Source of the DNA: Bacillus glycinifermentans
Lineage (GTDB): Bacteria > Bacillota > Bacilli > Bacillales > Bacillaceae
Assembly (NCBI RefSeq): GCF_001042475.2
Contig: NZ_LECW02000045.1
Span: 1-64,000 of the forward strand
Direction: 5' to 3'
DNA: 64,000 nt
Shown: positions 51,847-59,974 of the stretch, piece by piece
How the letters are laid out: each line of letters starts with the position of its first letter
How positions within the stretch are numbered: position 1 is the first letter of the stretch
Notes under the pieces: generated by a model
Databases searched by the model: none
Seen by the model: the letters and a program-made list of their open reading frames with translations, nothing else
Told to the model about the DNA's origin: nothing
Translations under genes and position numbers: made by a program

Positions 51847-52692
51847 ATGAGTCGGAATGCGTTGGTCTTACAATCGGATTTTGGCATTGACGACGGGGCT
51901 GTCAATGCGATGTACGGAGTGGCTTATTCGGTTGACAGTTCGATCCGGATTTTCGATGTAACGCACAATATTCCTGTGTTTCACATTTGGGAAGCTTCAT
52001 ACCGATTGCTGCAGACGGTTTCCTACTGGCCGAAAGGAACCGTATTCGTATCCGTCGTTGATCCAGGCGTCGGTTCGGAGCGCCGCAGCGTGGCAGTCAG
52101 GGCGTCTTCAAATCAATATATCATTACCCCGGATAACGGCACGCTTACCCATGTCGTACAGAAAAACGGCATTGCCGAAGCGCGCCATCTCGACGAGGTA
52201 TTGAACAGGCTGCCAAACTCCGGAGAATCGCACACGTTTCACGGCCGCGACATCTACGCATACACAGGCGCAAGGCTTGCGTCAGGCGTAATCAGCTTCG
52301 ACCAGATCGGCCCGGAGGTATCCCCCGATTCCCTCATCAAACTCCCTGTCATGGAAGCCTATATCGATAACGATTGGGTTGCGGGCACTATCGATATTTT
52401 GGATATACGCTTCGGAAACCTTTGGACCAATATCAGCCGCGGACTTTTCAGCAATTTAGACATCCGCTATGGGGATGTTTTAGAAGTCGTCATCACTCAC
52501 GGTATCAATGAGATATATCGGCAAACCATCGTCTTTGGGCGCTCTTTTGCTGATATACCTGTGGGCGAACCGCTCGTTTATGTGAATTCGCTGGACAATT
52601 TAGGCGTTGCGATCAATCAGGGCTCTTTCGCTGAGACGCACCATATCGGTACCGGAATCGATTGGCGGATTTCGATTCGCAAAGCGGGGTAG
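51847..52692 (+). CDS. SAM hydroxide adenosyltransferase (DUF62)
   Basis: 281-residue protein of the fluorinase/duf62 superfamily that hydrolyses S-adenosylmethionine to adenosine and methionine. The N-terminus ALVLQSDFGIDDGAVNAMYGVAY holds the conserved Asp pair; VVDPGVGSERR and TPDNGTLTH match the catalytic region with the conserved Asp/Arg/His set used for hydroxide activation, rather than fluoride. The ATG at 51847 has AAAGGGAGA upstream. It has its own terminator and no operon partner. Confidence 0.88.
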   Translation: MSRNALVLQSDFGIDDGAVNAMYGVAYSVDSSIRIFDVTHNIPVFHIWEASYRLLQTVSYWPKGTVFVSVVDPGVGSERRSVAVRASSNQYIITPDNGTLTHVVQKNGIAEARHLDEVLNRLPNSGESHTFHGRDIYAYTGARLASGVISFDQIGPEVSPDSLIKLPVMEAYIDNDWVAGTIDILDIRFGNLWTNISRGLFSNLDIRYGDVLEVVITHGINEIYRQTIVFGRSFADIPVGEPLVYVNSLDNLGVAINQGSFAETHHIGTGIDWRISIRKAG

Positions 52693-52697
52693 ACGAA

Positions 52698-52727
52698 ACA
52701 ATCTGGAGAAATTCAGATTGTTTTTTT
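52698..52727 (+). terminator. terminator after the SAM hydrolase gene
   Basis: ACAATCTG, 8-base loop, CAGATTGT and seven T. Confidence 0.92.
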
Positions 52728-52881
52728 CATATAAGCCGGGGATTTATGTCGAAAATAGTACAAAAGCTGTCTTAGTGCATAAGACTTATTGTCTAAAATT
52801 GTGAAAACCGATATATTGATGGAGTGTGCGTTATTAAGAATATTCGTTTGCTGGAAAACTCAATACCCGGAGGAATCCTAG

Positions 52882-53352
52882 ATGAACCACAATGAAATGA
52901 TGGCGATGAAAGCGCTGTCCGGTATGAAAAGCAAAAGTATCATGTCCGTTTTAGTATTATGTCTTGTCACCTTGGGAATGTATATTCCGTACTGGTTTCT
53001 TTCACGGAAAAAAGTTCTCGATCTTCTGCCTAGTCCTGATATTCCATACACCACACTAAAAGTCATTATATTTTATTATTTATTTTCAATTCCAATAAGA
53101 ATTACAGCACCCTTTGCATTTTCTGATATGCACTACAGCCTTTTTATTTTGCTGCAGAGAATCATCATGATCCTATCCGCAGGCGTTCACATCTATTGTG
53201 CGCTTTCAGTGACGGCAGCCGTCAATAAGGTGTCCGGAGATGAACCCGCCAAAGGAACCGCTTTCGCTTTCCTTTTGAACATTTTATACATACAGCACCG
53301 AATCAACAAAATGTCCGAACCGAAACATGCATATATCACGAGGGCATCATAG
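52882..53352 (+). CDS. DUF4234 membrane protein (copy 1)
   Basis: 156 residues with three to four membrane segments and the family motif LGMYIPYWFLSRKK at the first helix. DUF4234 proteins are of unknown function. It stops 11 bases before yycN, so the two are probably co-transcribed. A paralogue lies at 54166-54666; they share the GMYIPYWFLSR core and the C-terminal IWYLQH/ILYIQHR..NK pattern. Ribosome-binding site GGAGGAATCC. Confidence 0.8.
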   Translation: MNHNEMMAMKALSGMKSKSIMSVLVLCLVTLGMYIPYWFLSRKKVLDLLPSPDIPYTTLKVIIFYYLFSIPIRITAPFAFSDMHYSLFILLQRIIMILSAGVHIYCALSVTAAVNKVSGDEPAKGTAFAFLLNILYIQHRINKMSEPKHAYITRAS

Positions 53353-53363
53353 GAGTGAACAAA

Positions 53364-53846
53364 ATGTTAAAGAAATCGAAAGTGGGTTTAACCCCCATGT
53401 CAGACAAAGATTTTACAGCCTACCGATCGTATTCAATCGAACACTACGCCATGGAAAAAGTAAAAGCCGGCACATGGACGCTAGCAGAGGCTTTAGAGAA
53501 AGCGGAAGAACAGCTTCGAAAGCTTTTGCCGAACGGAAAGGAAAGCACCAACCACCGCCTCTTCTCGATTATCAACGAAAACAAGGATGTCATCGGATGG
53601 CTTTGGGTTTATGCCGACCCGCATCATCCTCAGAAAGAAGCGTTTATTTATGATTTTGGCCTTTATGAAGCGTATCGCGGTCATGGGAACGGGCGGCAGG
53701 CGCTCTTGGCTTTGGAAGAAGAGGCCAGAAGGCTGGGAATCGAGAAGCTGTCCCTTCACGTATTTGCCCATAATAAAACGGCAAGGCGCTTATATGAGAA
53801 GATGAATTTTGAAGTTACTGATTTGAATATGAGTAAGCGGCTGTAA
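53364..53846 (+). CDS. yycN: GNAT-family N-acetyltransferase YycN
   Basis: 160 residues, with the acetyl-CoA-binding YEAYRGHGNGRQALLALEEEA (about 107-127) and the terminal LHVFAHNKTARRLYEKMNF typical of GNAT enzymes. Resembles B. subtilis YycN in length and in the AGTWTLAEA and WGWLWVYADPHHPQKEAFIYDF segments. Substrate unknown. The ATG at 53364 is 8 bases after AGGAG; an upstream GTG at 53355 overlaps that site. Confidence 0.85.
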   Translation: MLKKSKVGLTPMSDKDFTAYRSYSIEHYAMEKVKAGTWTLAEALEKAEEQLRKLLPNGKESTNHRLFSIINENKDVIGWLWVYADPHHPQKEAFIYDFGLYEAYRGHGNGRQALLALEEEARRLGIEKLSLHVFAHNKTARRLYEKMNFEVTDLNMSKRL

Positions 53847-53852
53847 AAGAGA

Positions 53853-53886
53853 AGGATCAAGGCTGACATAGCTTTGATCTTTTTTC
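53853..53886 (+). terminator. yycN terminator
   Basis: AGGATCAAGGCT, short loop, AGCTTTGATC(T) and six T. The following 280 bases to the next gene are AT-rich with one imperfect palindrome around 54058-54095 and no gene. Confidence 0.88.
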
Positions 53887-54165
53887 TGTTTTGATTGGGA
53901 GAAAAATTGATACAGGAATGAAAAATAGTTATTTAGTCCTATTTTCTGCAGAAAAACGACCTGTTCACAAACATTCTTTGAAAATAAATAAGAAATAAGA
54001 ACTAGTAAGGAAGGCTCTGTTTATTCGATTGATTCAATAAATAACGAAAATAAACCTGGGAATTGCAAATCGCAGTTTTGATTTCTCGGGTATTTTATAG
54101 TACCTTTTGAAAGTGGAAATGTATACATACAAAGGATAAAAAGACCGAAAGAAGTGGATTTTATA

Positions 54166-54666
54166 ATGAATGCGGAACAAAAATCAGCAGAATTTCCGAA
54201 AATTCGGGTTGGATATACAATCTTATTAACGATCGTGACGATTGGAATGTATATTCCATATTGGTTTCTGTCGCGACGACAAGCATTTGAACGTCTTCAC
54301 ATAAAGCTTCCTTATGTTTTCATAAAAGTAACTGTGCTATTATTTGTTTTTTCGGTTTTGGAGTATTTTTGGATAGCATCTATAACAACTATGCAAAGTT
54401 TGTTGTTCAGAGACATTTTGCCTTTTGAAAACAATCCTTTTCTGCTTCCGCTGAATCCGGAGGACAGTTTTTTAAGCGAGTTCGGCTTCTTGCTGTTTAC
54501 GATCGTAAGTATCATCAGCAGCTTTAAAATCCGGAATGGATTGAAAAAACAGCTTCCAAATCAATCGGTAAACGGATGGCTTACTTTCTTTTTTCACATT
54601 TGGTATTTGCAGCATATTGTGAATAAACACGCCTCAAGTGATCTAACAGCAAAAGAAACGGCATAA
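54166..54666 (+). CDS. DUF4234 membrane protein (copy 2)
   Basis: 166 residues with about four membrane segments. The first carries VGYTILLTIVTIGMYIPYWFLSRRQAFERL, the DUF4234 core shared with the gene at 52882. Its ribosome-binding site is weak (GAAGTGG 8 bases before the ATG); a GTG at 54154 is an alternative. Single gene with a terminator (54681-54710). Function unknown. Confidence 0.78.
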   Translation: MNAEQKSAEFPKIRVGYTILLTIVTIGMYIPYWFLSRRQAFERLHIKLPYVFIKVTVLLFVFSVLEYFWIASITTMQSLLFRDILPFENNPFLLPLNPEDSFLSEFGFLLFTIVSIISSFKIRNGLKKQLPNQSVNGWLTFFFHIWYLQHIVNKHASSDLTAKETA

Positions 54667-54680
54667 CAGAAGAAATTTAA

Positions 54681-54710
54681 GCATTGGCTGAGGAGGCCGA
54701 TGCTTTTTTT
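54681..54710 (+). terminator. terminator after DUF4234 copy 2
   Basis: GCATTGGC, loop, GGCCGATGC and seven T. Confidence 0.88.
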
Positions 54711-54736
54711 AGTTATCCAGAAGTCTCGAGTGTCCT

Positions 54737-55052
54737 TGTGGATAAATCAACTATAGAAGCATAACACCTATTAACATGTGAATAAATAGGGTATATTGAA
54801 TATATAGCCTTTTAAAAAAGAGCCTAATGAATCAATATTGGAGGTACACTCATGAAGTCTTGTGAGGAACACATTGAAACCGTCATTGACATGTATGTAG
54901 ACGAAGAAGAATTAGCACCTGAAATCAGAAAAATCGAACATACGCACAGTTTATCCACAACCTGTGAATTGTGCGAAAAGCCAGCAGTATATATAGTAGG
55001 GAACGAATGATCGGACACTAAATACACAACTTTTATCCACAATTGTGGATAA
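54737..55052. promoter_or_regulatory. DnaA-box cluster around yyzF, upstream of rlmH
   Basis: Perfect boxes at 54737-54745 (-), 54951-54959 (+), 55033-55041 (+) and 55044-55052 (-), with TGTGAATAA at 54777-54785 as a near match. The last two form a tight inverted pair 39 bases before rlmH. One box lies inside the yyzF coding sequence. I recall a DnaA-box cluster at yydA (rlmH) in B. subtilis. Confidence 0.8.
54852..55010 (+). CDS. yyzF: CxxH/CxxC small protein
   Basis: 52 residues with Cys4-x-x-His7 (CEEH) and a distal CELC pair, the signature of the CxxH/CxxC protein family found next to rlmH in Bacillus. The four ligands suggest a single zinc site. The middle is acidic (VDEEELAPE). GGAGGTAC lies 6-7 bases before the ATG. 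Function unknown. Confidence 0.85.
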   Translation: MKSCEEHIETVIDMYVDEEELAPEIRKIEHTHSLSTTCELCEKPAVYIVGNE

Positions 55053-55090
55053 AATATATGAATAACTTGTTCTTAAAGTGGGGATGACCT

Positions 55091-55570
55091 GTGAATATAT
55101 CAATCGTAGCAATCGGAAAACTAAAAGAAAAATACTTAAAACAAGGAATCGACGAATACATAAAACGGCTTTCCGCATACGCAAAAGTCGACATCATCGA
55201 ACTCCCGGACGAAAAGGCGCCGGAAAACCTGAGCGACCAGGACATGAAAATCGTCAAAGACAAAGAAGGCGACCGAATCCTCTCCAAAATCAGCCCCGAC
55301 GCCCACGTCATCGCCCTAGCGATCGAAGGAAAAATGAAAAGCTCGGAAGAATTAGCCGATAATATGGATAGACTCACCACATATGGGAAGAGCAAGGTGA
55401 CATTCGTCATCGGCGGCTCGCTCGGGTTGAGCAATGCCGTACTGAAACGCGCGGATGAGAAGTTATCGTTTTCGAGGATGACATTTCCGCATCAGCTTAT
55501 GCGGCTGGTTTTGCTTGAGCAGGTTTATCGGGCGTTTCGGATTAATCGGGGGGAGCCTTATCATAAGTGA
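55091..55570 (+). CDS. rlmH: 23S rRNA pseudouridine-1915 N3-methyltransferase RlmH (YydA)
   Basis: 159-residue SPOUT-class knotted methyltransferase that modifies pseudouridine 1915 in helix 69 of 23S rRNA. Family landmarks are [43 protein letters not shown] and the C-terminal [20 protein letters not shown] start behind GGGGATGACC. The last core gene before the accessory island. Confidence 0.96.
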   Translation: MNISIVAIGKLKEKYLKQGIDEYIKRLSAYAKVDIIELPDEKAPENLSDQDMKIVKDKEGDRILSKISPDAHVIALAIEGKMKSSEELADNMDRLTTYGKSKVTFVIGGSLGLSNAVLKRADEKLSFSRMTFPHQLMRLVLLEQVYRAFRINRGEPYHK

Positions 55571-55637
55571 TGGAAAATTTTAAATTTGAGCTTATCATTA
55601 TTACCTTAAAAATAGAAGAAACATTACAATTTCTCAG

Positions 55638-55667
55638 GAGACAGGCAATTAGGCTTGTCTTTTTTTA
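55638..55667 (+). terminator. rlmH terminator
   Basis: GACAGGC, loop, GCTTGTC and seven T, about 70 bases after rlmH. The following 300 bases to about 55960 are AT-rich and show no gene. Confidence 0.75.
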
Positions 55668-55989
55668 CTCCTTTCAAATACAAATAGAAAATCCCCAACA
55701 ATTTGCTACATTAAGAATACATTAAAACGGTCTACAATTTTCTGAATCGGTTAAGCATTTAAAGGAAGATAGGAATGTAAATTTTCATTTTTTATATAAT
55801 AAAAAGGGAAAATAATCTAATTATCCATTCTGATATCTTCTAAGAGTTTTTTACTTTAACAAATCTAAGACATTTAGACCGAATTTTTTAAAAAATCAGG
55901 AAACCTCTTGAATCGGTTTTGTTTTACAATTATTATAAAAATAGTTAATTTGAGTTAAAGAGAGTTAGTGTTAGGGTCCCAGGACCCAA

Positions 55990-56876
55990 ATGAAAACTGC
56001 TTTTGTCATATGGAGTCTTCGTTTGTTTGCTCTCATTTAGGTATCTTGTTTGATTTGTTTCTTTGGCAGGGTGTTTTCAGGACTATAGTGTCTGGCATCC
56101 GCAGTAGTTGTTTGGCGTTTCACCTGTTTTGTCTCGATATTATCCAGGACACTGTCCCAAATCATCCGGCCGCTGCTGCTGTTATTCTTTTCTAGGGCAA
56201 ATCATATGCCTTCAACACCGACTTGTGAATTATAGGCTTTTGGAGACATGATATGGGACGCTAATCAGTAAAATTGATTTGATCTTTGTAGCGTTGGCGA
56301 TTTTTCTTCAGGTGTCCGTTCTTCCAGTTCTTGTAATGCCGCGTTGGCTTTTGCAAGCCGATTTCTACGATATTGAATTTTGTGGCGGATCGTCTTCGGG
56401 AAAAGAGAGAGCAGTCCTTCATCTTTGACATCCGCTTCTTTGACTTCTTCCACCATCTGCTTGACCTCTTTTTCGAAACGCTGAGTTTACCATTTTATCT
56501 GCTTACATAACGATTTATCTGTTTTGCTTGAACAATTTTGGAACACATCCAGATTGCTTTTCCGAAAATCGTTGATAGTGTGAAAACCACGATGCTCCCC
56601 TCTGACAACCAGTGAACGGATTTAAGGATAGCCGTCTGAATTTTCCGGAAGGTGAAACACCCGTGATATATATAAAACCATAAATTAAACAGCATAGGCG
56701 GATTGTACGCGTTCCTCCACATTCGGAGTATTTCTGAATGATTTTATATAGATCCACACGGTCCACGGTCTCACTGGCTAACCGGATCAGATGATCTTCA
56801 GGAGTCAGCATAATACACCCTGTTTAGGTAGATAAGATTTGAATTTGGTGACTTGCTTTTGTTCTTCTTCTTTCAT
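55990..56876 (-). pseudogene. decayed IS1182-family transposase
   Basis: Fragments of one transposase are read in order on the minus strand across several frames. The N-terminus KEEEQKQVTKFKSYLPKQGVL starts at 56876. Next come TPEDHLIRLASETVDRVDLYKIIQKYSECGG (from 56811), then after a frameshift NPPMLFNLWFYIYHG (about 56700), a basic coiled linker (56456-56265), PKAYNSQVGVEG (about 56245-56210), and TADARHYSPENT (about 56085-56050). These match the usual IS1182 landmarks (FKPYLP.QG, PEDHLVR, ADAGYGSEENY, PAYNVQIG) by memory. Internal deletions and stops make it non-functional. It borders the bacteriocin island. Confidence 0.7.
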
Positions 56877-57035
56877 TTTCTGACTAATTCAAACTGAAAA
56901 AAATAGGTCTTTTAACAGATTAGGAGGTTCCTGACATGCACCTGCCATTCGGTCACTAACCGAATGCAGTAAAGGACAGTGCTTGCCAGCCATTAGGGTA
57001 TTGAGGAGGTGATCAAAATGCTAGGTGACAGTATT

Positions 57036-57110
57036 TCGTCTAAGTGGACAAGTCGTGACCAAATGACCTCGGATCGAGGGTTGGTCATGGAGGAAAAAAT
57101 TGATGTCTAG
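57036..57110 (+). pseudogene. possible fragment related to the accessory gene at 59269
   Basis: A short stretch around 57078-57095 reads DRGLVM in translation and CGAGGGTTGGTCATGG in DNA, nearly identical to CGAGGGCTGGTCATGG inside the accessory gene (about 59514-59529, NRGLVM). It ends at a stop codon. It may be debris from duplication of the accessory gene, or coincidence. The rest of 56880-57230 holds no gene. Confidence 0.3.
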
Positions 57111-57214
57111 TGACAAAGAGGAGTCATGATCATGGCACCGCAAACGAGGGAAAAACTCTTCCCGCATCGACACGGTATGTGGGCGGTGACAAACTAACTT
57201 ATAGAGCAAATTTA

Positions 57215-57625
<411 letters not shown>

Positions 57626-58576
57626 TCAAAGAGAAAACGGTTGCTGTCAACGGGGCTAACATGGTGAGTCCTAGAAAGCTCTGGGAGGTCTCTCTATAGT
57701 GGATGACGCGGGCTGAGTTGTTTACACTCCTTGCACTGCTGACAACAATCATCCCTACCTATTAAATCGGGTTTCCGCTGGCCGTTATTGTCGAGAGAGG
57801 CACTGCTTTTATTTTGGTAAGGACATACTGGATTTTTGTTTGGAGTACCAAACAAGTTAGCTTGTCTTATCGCCCACTACCGTGTCGATGCGGGAGCAAT
57901 TGTCCCAGAAGTAATCTGAAAATCGGTATTTTTTGTATTACAATGATTGCAAAGTTCCATAATTTCTGAGAAATAATGAGGGAATACCTCGCTTTTTTGC
58001 AGAGCGGCACTTTATTCGCCTATAGAATTCATTCTTAGGTTTTCTTTTAAGTTTTACTTTCTTCATGGTATGCATCCTGTTTAGAAACGAGATGCTTTTG
58101 GTGCCCTGCCAAAGCCGTTGCTTCAAAGGATAGTGCATATTAGCGAAAAAGGGCATAAAAAGCAACCAAATCATTTTTTGTTTTTGGAGAATAATACATT
58201 CGTTTAATTTTGTAGTTTTATCCCAGTCAGCCTTAGCAGAAAATTGCAATCTTGCACTTTTAAAGCTTGGTGTTGGTACCGTCCGTTATTCAGACAATTT
58301 AACAAGAAGCAAATTCCTTGTGCTCCTACAGCAAATAGGTTTCCTTATGGTAGAACAAGTGAAATTTGCTAGTTATAAAGGAATTAATGTTTGTGACAAA
58401 GAAGAAATAGGATGTCACGACACTGCCAACAAGAGTGAGAAAAAACCGTTTCCGTATTAATGTGGTAGGTGGGTGATGATTAATCGGCTTGAAGAGTAAA
58501 AATAGTTAAGTAAATGAGGGGGAATGGAATAAATGAGTGCCGCTTTTTATAGCGTTGAATTTGATGGGAGGTACGG
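57626..58576. other. 950-base region of coding debris between bacteriocin and ABC genes
   Basis: No intact gene. 57703-57762 encodes MTRAELFTLLALLTTIIPTY then a stop, and the same frame continues after it with IGFPLAVIVERGTAFILVR, so it looks like a small membrane protein broken by one TAA. 57938-58249 is open on the minus strand but ends in basic low-information sequence. 58260-58460 is open on the plus strand without a start. A leader repeat (58487-58530) and a 16-codon frame (58533-58583) running into the ATPase start close the region. Confidence 0.5.
58487..58532 (+). repeat. island leader repeat, copy 2
   Basis: GAAGAGTAAAAATAGTTAAG then TAAATGAGGGGGAATGGAATA. Compared with copy 3 it differs by a few substitutions and a gap. 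It precedes a 16-codon frame that overlaps the ATPase start by a few bases. Confidence 0.7.
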
Positions 58577-59272
58577 ATGTTGATTGAAGCACAGGGTATT
58601 TCAGTAGCAATTGGCGGGCGCTCCGTTCTTGATGGTGAGACCGTTCGTTGCCCGCCGGGGGTCATGACAGCCCTCGTTGGTCCAAGCGGATGTGGAAAGA
58701 CTACACTTTTGCACTGCCTCGGACTATTGCTCCCGGTTAATCAGGGACGCATCTTGATAGACGGACACGATGTCACAAGCTACGGTACTGCGGCGCGGCG
58801 GCGGTTTTGGCGTGATCATGCGGCGTTCATTCTTCAGGATTACGGCATTATGGATGAGGAGTCGGTGGCATTTAATGTCACCATGCAGGCGAGCATCCTT
58901 GGACGGCGTGTCACGGGAAACCAAGAGCGGTTGGCGCAGGTGCTCGAGCAGACGGGTCTCCAGGGTCGAGAAGGTGAGTTGGCTAGCCACCTTAGTGGGG
59001 GCGAGAAGCAGCGACTCGCACTGGCTCGTGCCATCTACAAGGATGCTGCATTCCTGTTTGTCGATGAGCCGACCGCCTCGCTTGACTCAACCAATCGGCG
59101 AAAGGTTATCGATCTGTTTGCGGACTTCGCTGCGCGTGGCCGCACGGTTATTGTGTCGACGCACGACTCGGAGATGATCAACGCGTGTGGTGCTCGGCAT
59201 GAGGTCGGTACCAACAGTTCGTCAAAACAATTGTCGACCAGCGATCCCGGCAACTTAGGAGGTTCCTCATGA
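58577..59272 (+). CDS. ABC transporter ATPase of the bacteriocin module
   Basis: 231 residues with all ATPase motifs: Walker A GPSGCGKTT (about 35-43), Q-loop FILQDYG, signature LSGGEKQRLALARAI, Walker B FLFVDEPTASLD and H-loop STHD. It belongs to the MacB/LolD-type class that pairs with FtsX-like permeases. In lactococcin 972 systems an ATPase and a large permease (orf3/orf2) follow the bacteriocin gene and are thought to give immunity or export. Ribosome-binding site GGGAGGTACGG. The sequence is GC-richer than the host core. It overlaps the next gene by 4 bases. Confidence 0.9.
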   Translation: MLIEAQGISVAIGGRSVLDGETVRCPPGVMTALVGPSGCGKTTLLHCLGLLLPVNQGRILIDGHDVTSYGTAARRRFWRDHAAFILQDYGIMDEESVAFNVTMQASILGRRVTGNQERLAQVLEQTGLQGREGELASHLSGGEKQRLALARAIYKDAAFLFVDEPTASLDSTNRRKVIDLFADFAARGRTVIVSTHDSEMINACGARHEVGTNSSSKQLSTSDPGNLGGSS

Positions 59273-59625
59273 AATCAGCCACGAAGATCATAATCGGTGT
59301 CGTCGTAGGATTATTGCTTGTAGTTGGAACAGTTGCATTCCTAAACGGATGGATCACAGTGTCAAGAGACACTCATCCGCCGTGCGATCAGCTGCCGAAC
59401 GTAACAGAGGCTAATGCAGCGCTTGCCAGACATCAAGACCTCGTCGAGGAGATTAAAGCGTTGGGTGATGGCATTACTGTCGAAGTAGGAAAGCCGTGTC
59501 CTGATGACCAGAACCGAGGGCTGGTCATGGTTAGCTATGGTTCAAGATCCGAGCATGACGCAATCTCCGACCTGCTCAGCCGCCGCGACGGGTTTGGGGT
59601 TCCGGTGCACCTGGTGAAGCGTTAA
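59269..59625 (+). CDS. membrane-anchored accessory protein of the bacteriocin module
   Basis: 118 residues. One N-terminal membrane helix (IIIGVVVGLLLVVGTVAFLNGWI, about 7-29) anchors an extracytoplasmic domain with two cysteines (PPCDQLP and KPCPDDQ) that could form a disulfide. No family is recognised. It starts in the ATPase stop codon (ATGA), so it is translationally coupled, and it lies before the permease. A part in transport, folding or self-protection is likely from context only. Confidence 0.65.
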   Translation: MKSATKIIIGVVVGLLLVVGTVAFLNGWITVSRDTHPPCDQLPNVTEANAALARHQDLVEEIKALGDGITVEVGKPCPDDQNRGLVMVSYGSRSEHDAISDLLSRRDGFGVPVHLVKR

Positions 59626-59974
59626 CTCAATTTCCGCAAAACCGACTTGGTGTAACCGTTGACTACCGCTTATGTGCAAGGCTGGCTCCGCGTTTTTGCC
59701 AAGCGGTACGAACCGGATGCAGACCAACTACGCCAAGTACGAAGCGCTGGCTAGGCTTTACATATGGGCCCTTTTGGAGAATTGATAGGAGGCAGAGACA
59801 AACGAGTTGAGGAGTAGAAATATTGACAAAAATAGTTGAATAAATGAGGAGGAATGAAATGAAGGGGGAACATTACCTGTTAATCCAGGCAATTACGCCA
59901 GTCCCCGGCGATACCGGTTGTGTTAGCCGGGGCTTAGCATGGCAATTTTCAAATAGTTCTTGGAGGTCCAGCTT
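59626..59974. other. 349-base region between accessory gene and permease
   Basis: No intact gene. About 59690-59785 translates as NRMQTNYAKYEALARLYIWALLEN in one frame, perhaps the end of a lost protein. Leader repeat copy 3 (59806-59861) follows, then a 44-codon frame beginning ATGAAGGGGGAACATTACC (59860) that runs past the permease start. A GC-rich palindrome, CCCCGGC to GCCGGGG (59898-59933), may be a partial terminator. Confidence 0.5.
59806..59861 (+). repeat. island leader repeat, copy 3
   Basis: GTTGAGGAGTAGAAATATTG followed by ACAAAAATAGTTGAATAAATG and AGGAGGAATGAAATG. It has the best GGAGG of the three and resembles copy 1 over its last 25 bases. Confidence 0.7.

Noticed and set aside
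57938..58249. 103-codon minus-strand open frame in the island
   Set aside because: No ribosome-binding site, no recognised family, basic low-information C-terminus; kept only as debris.
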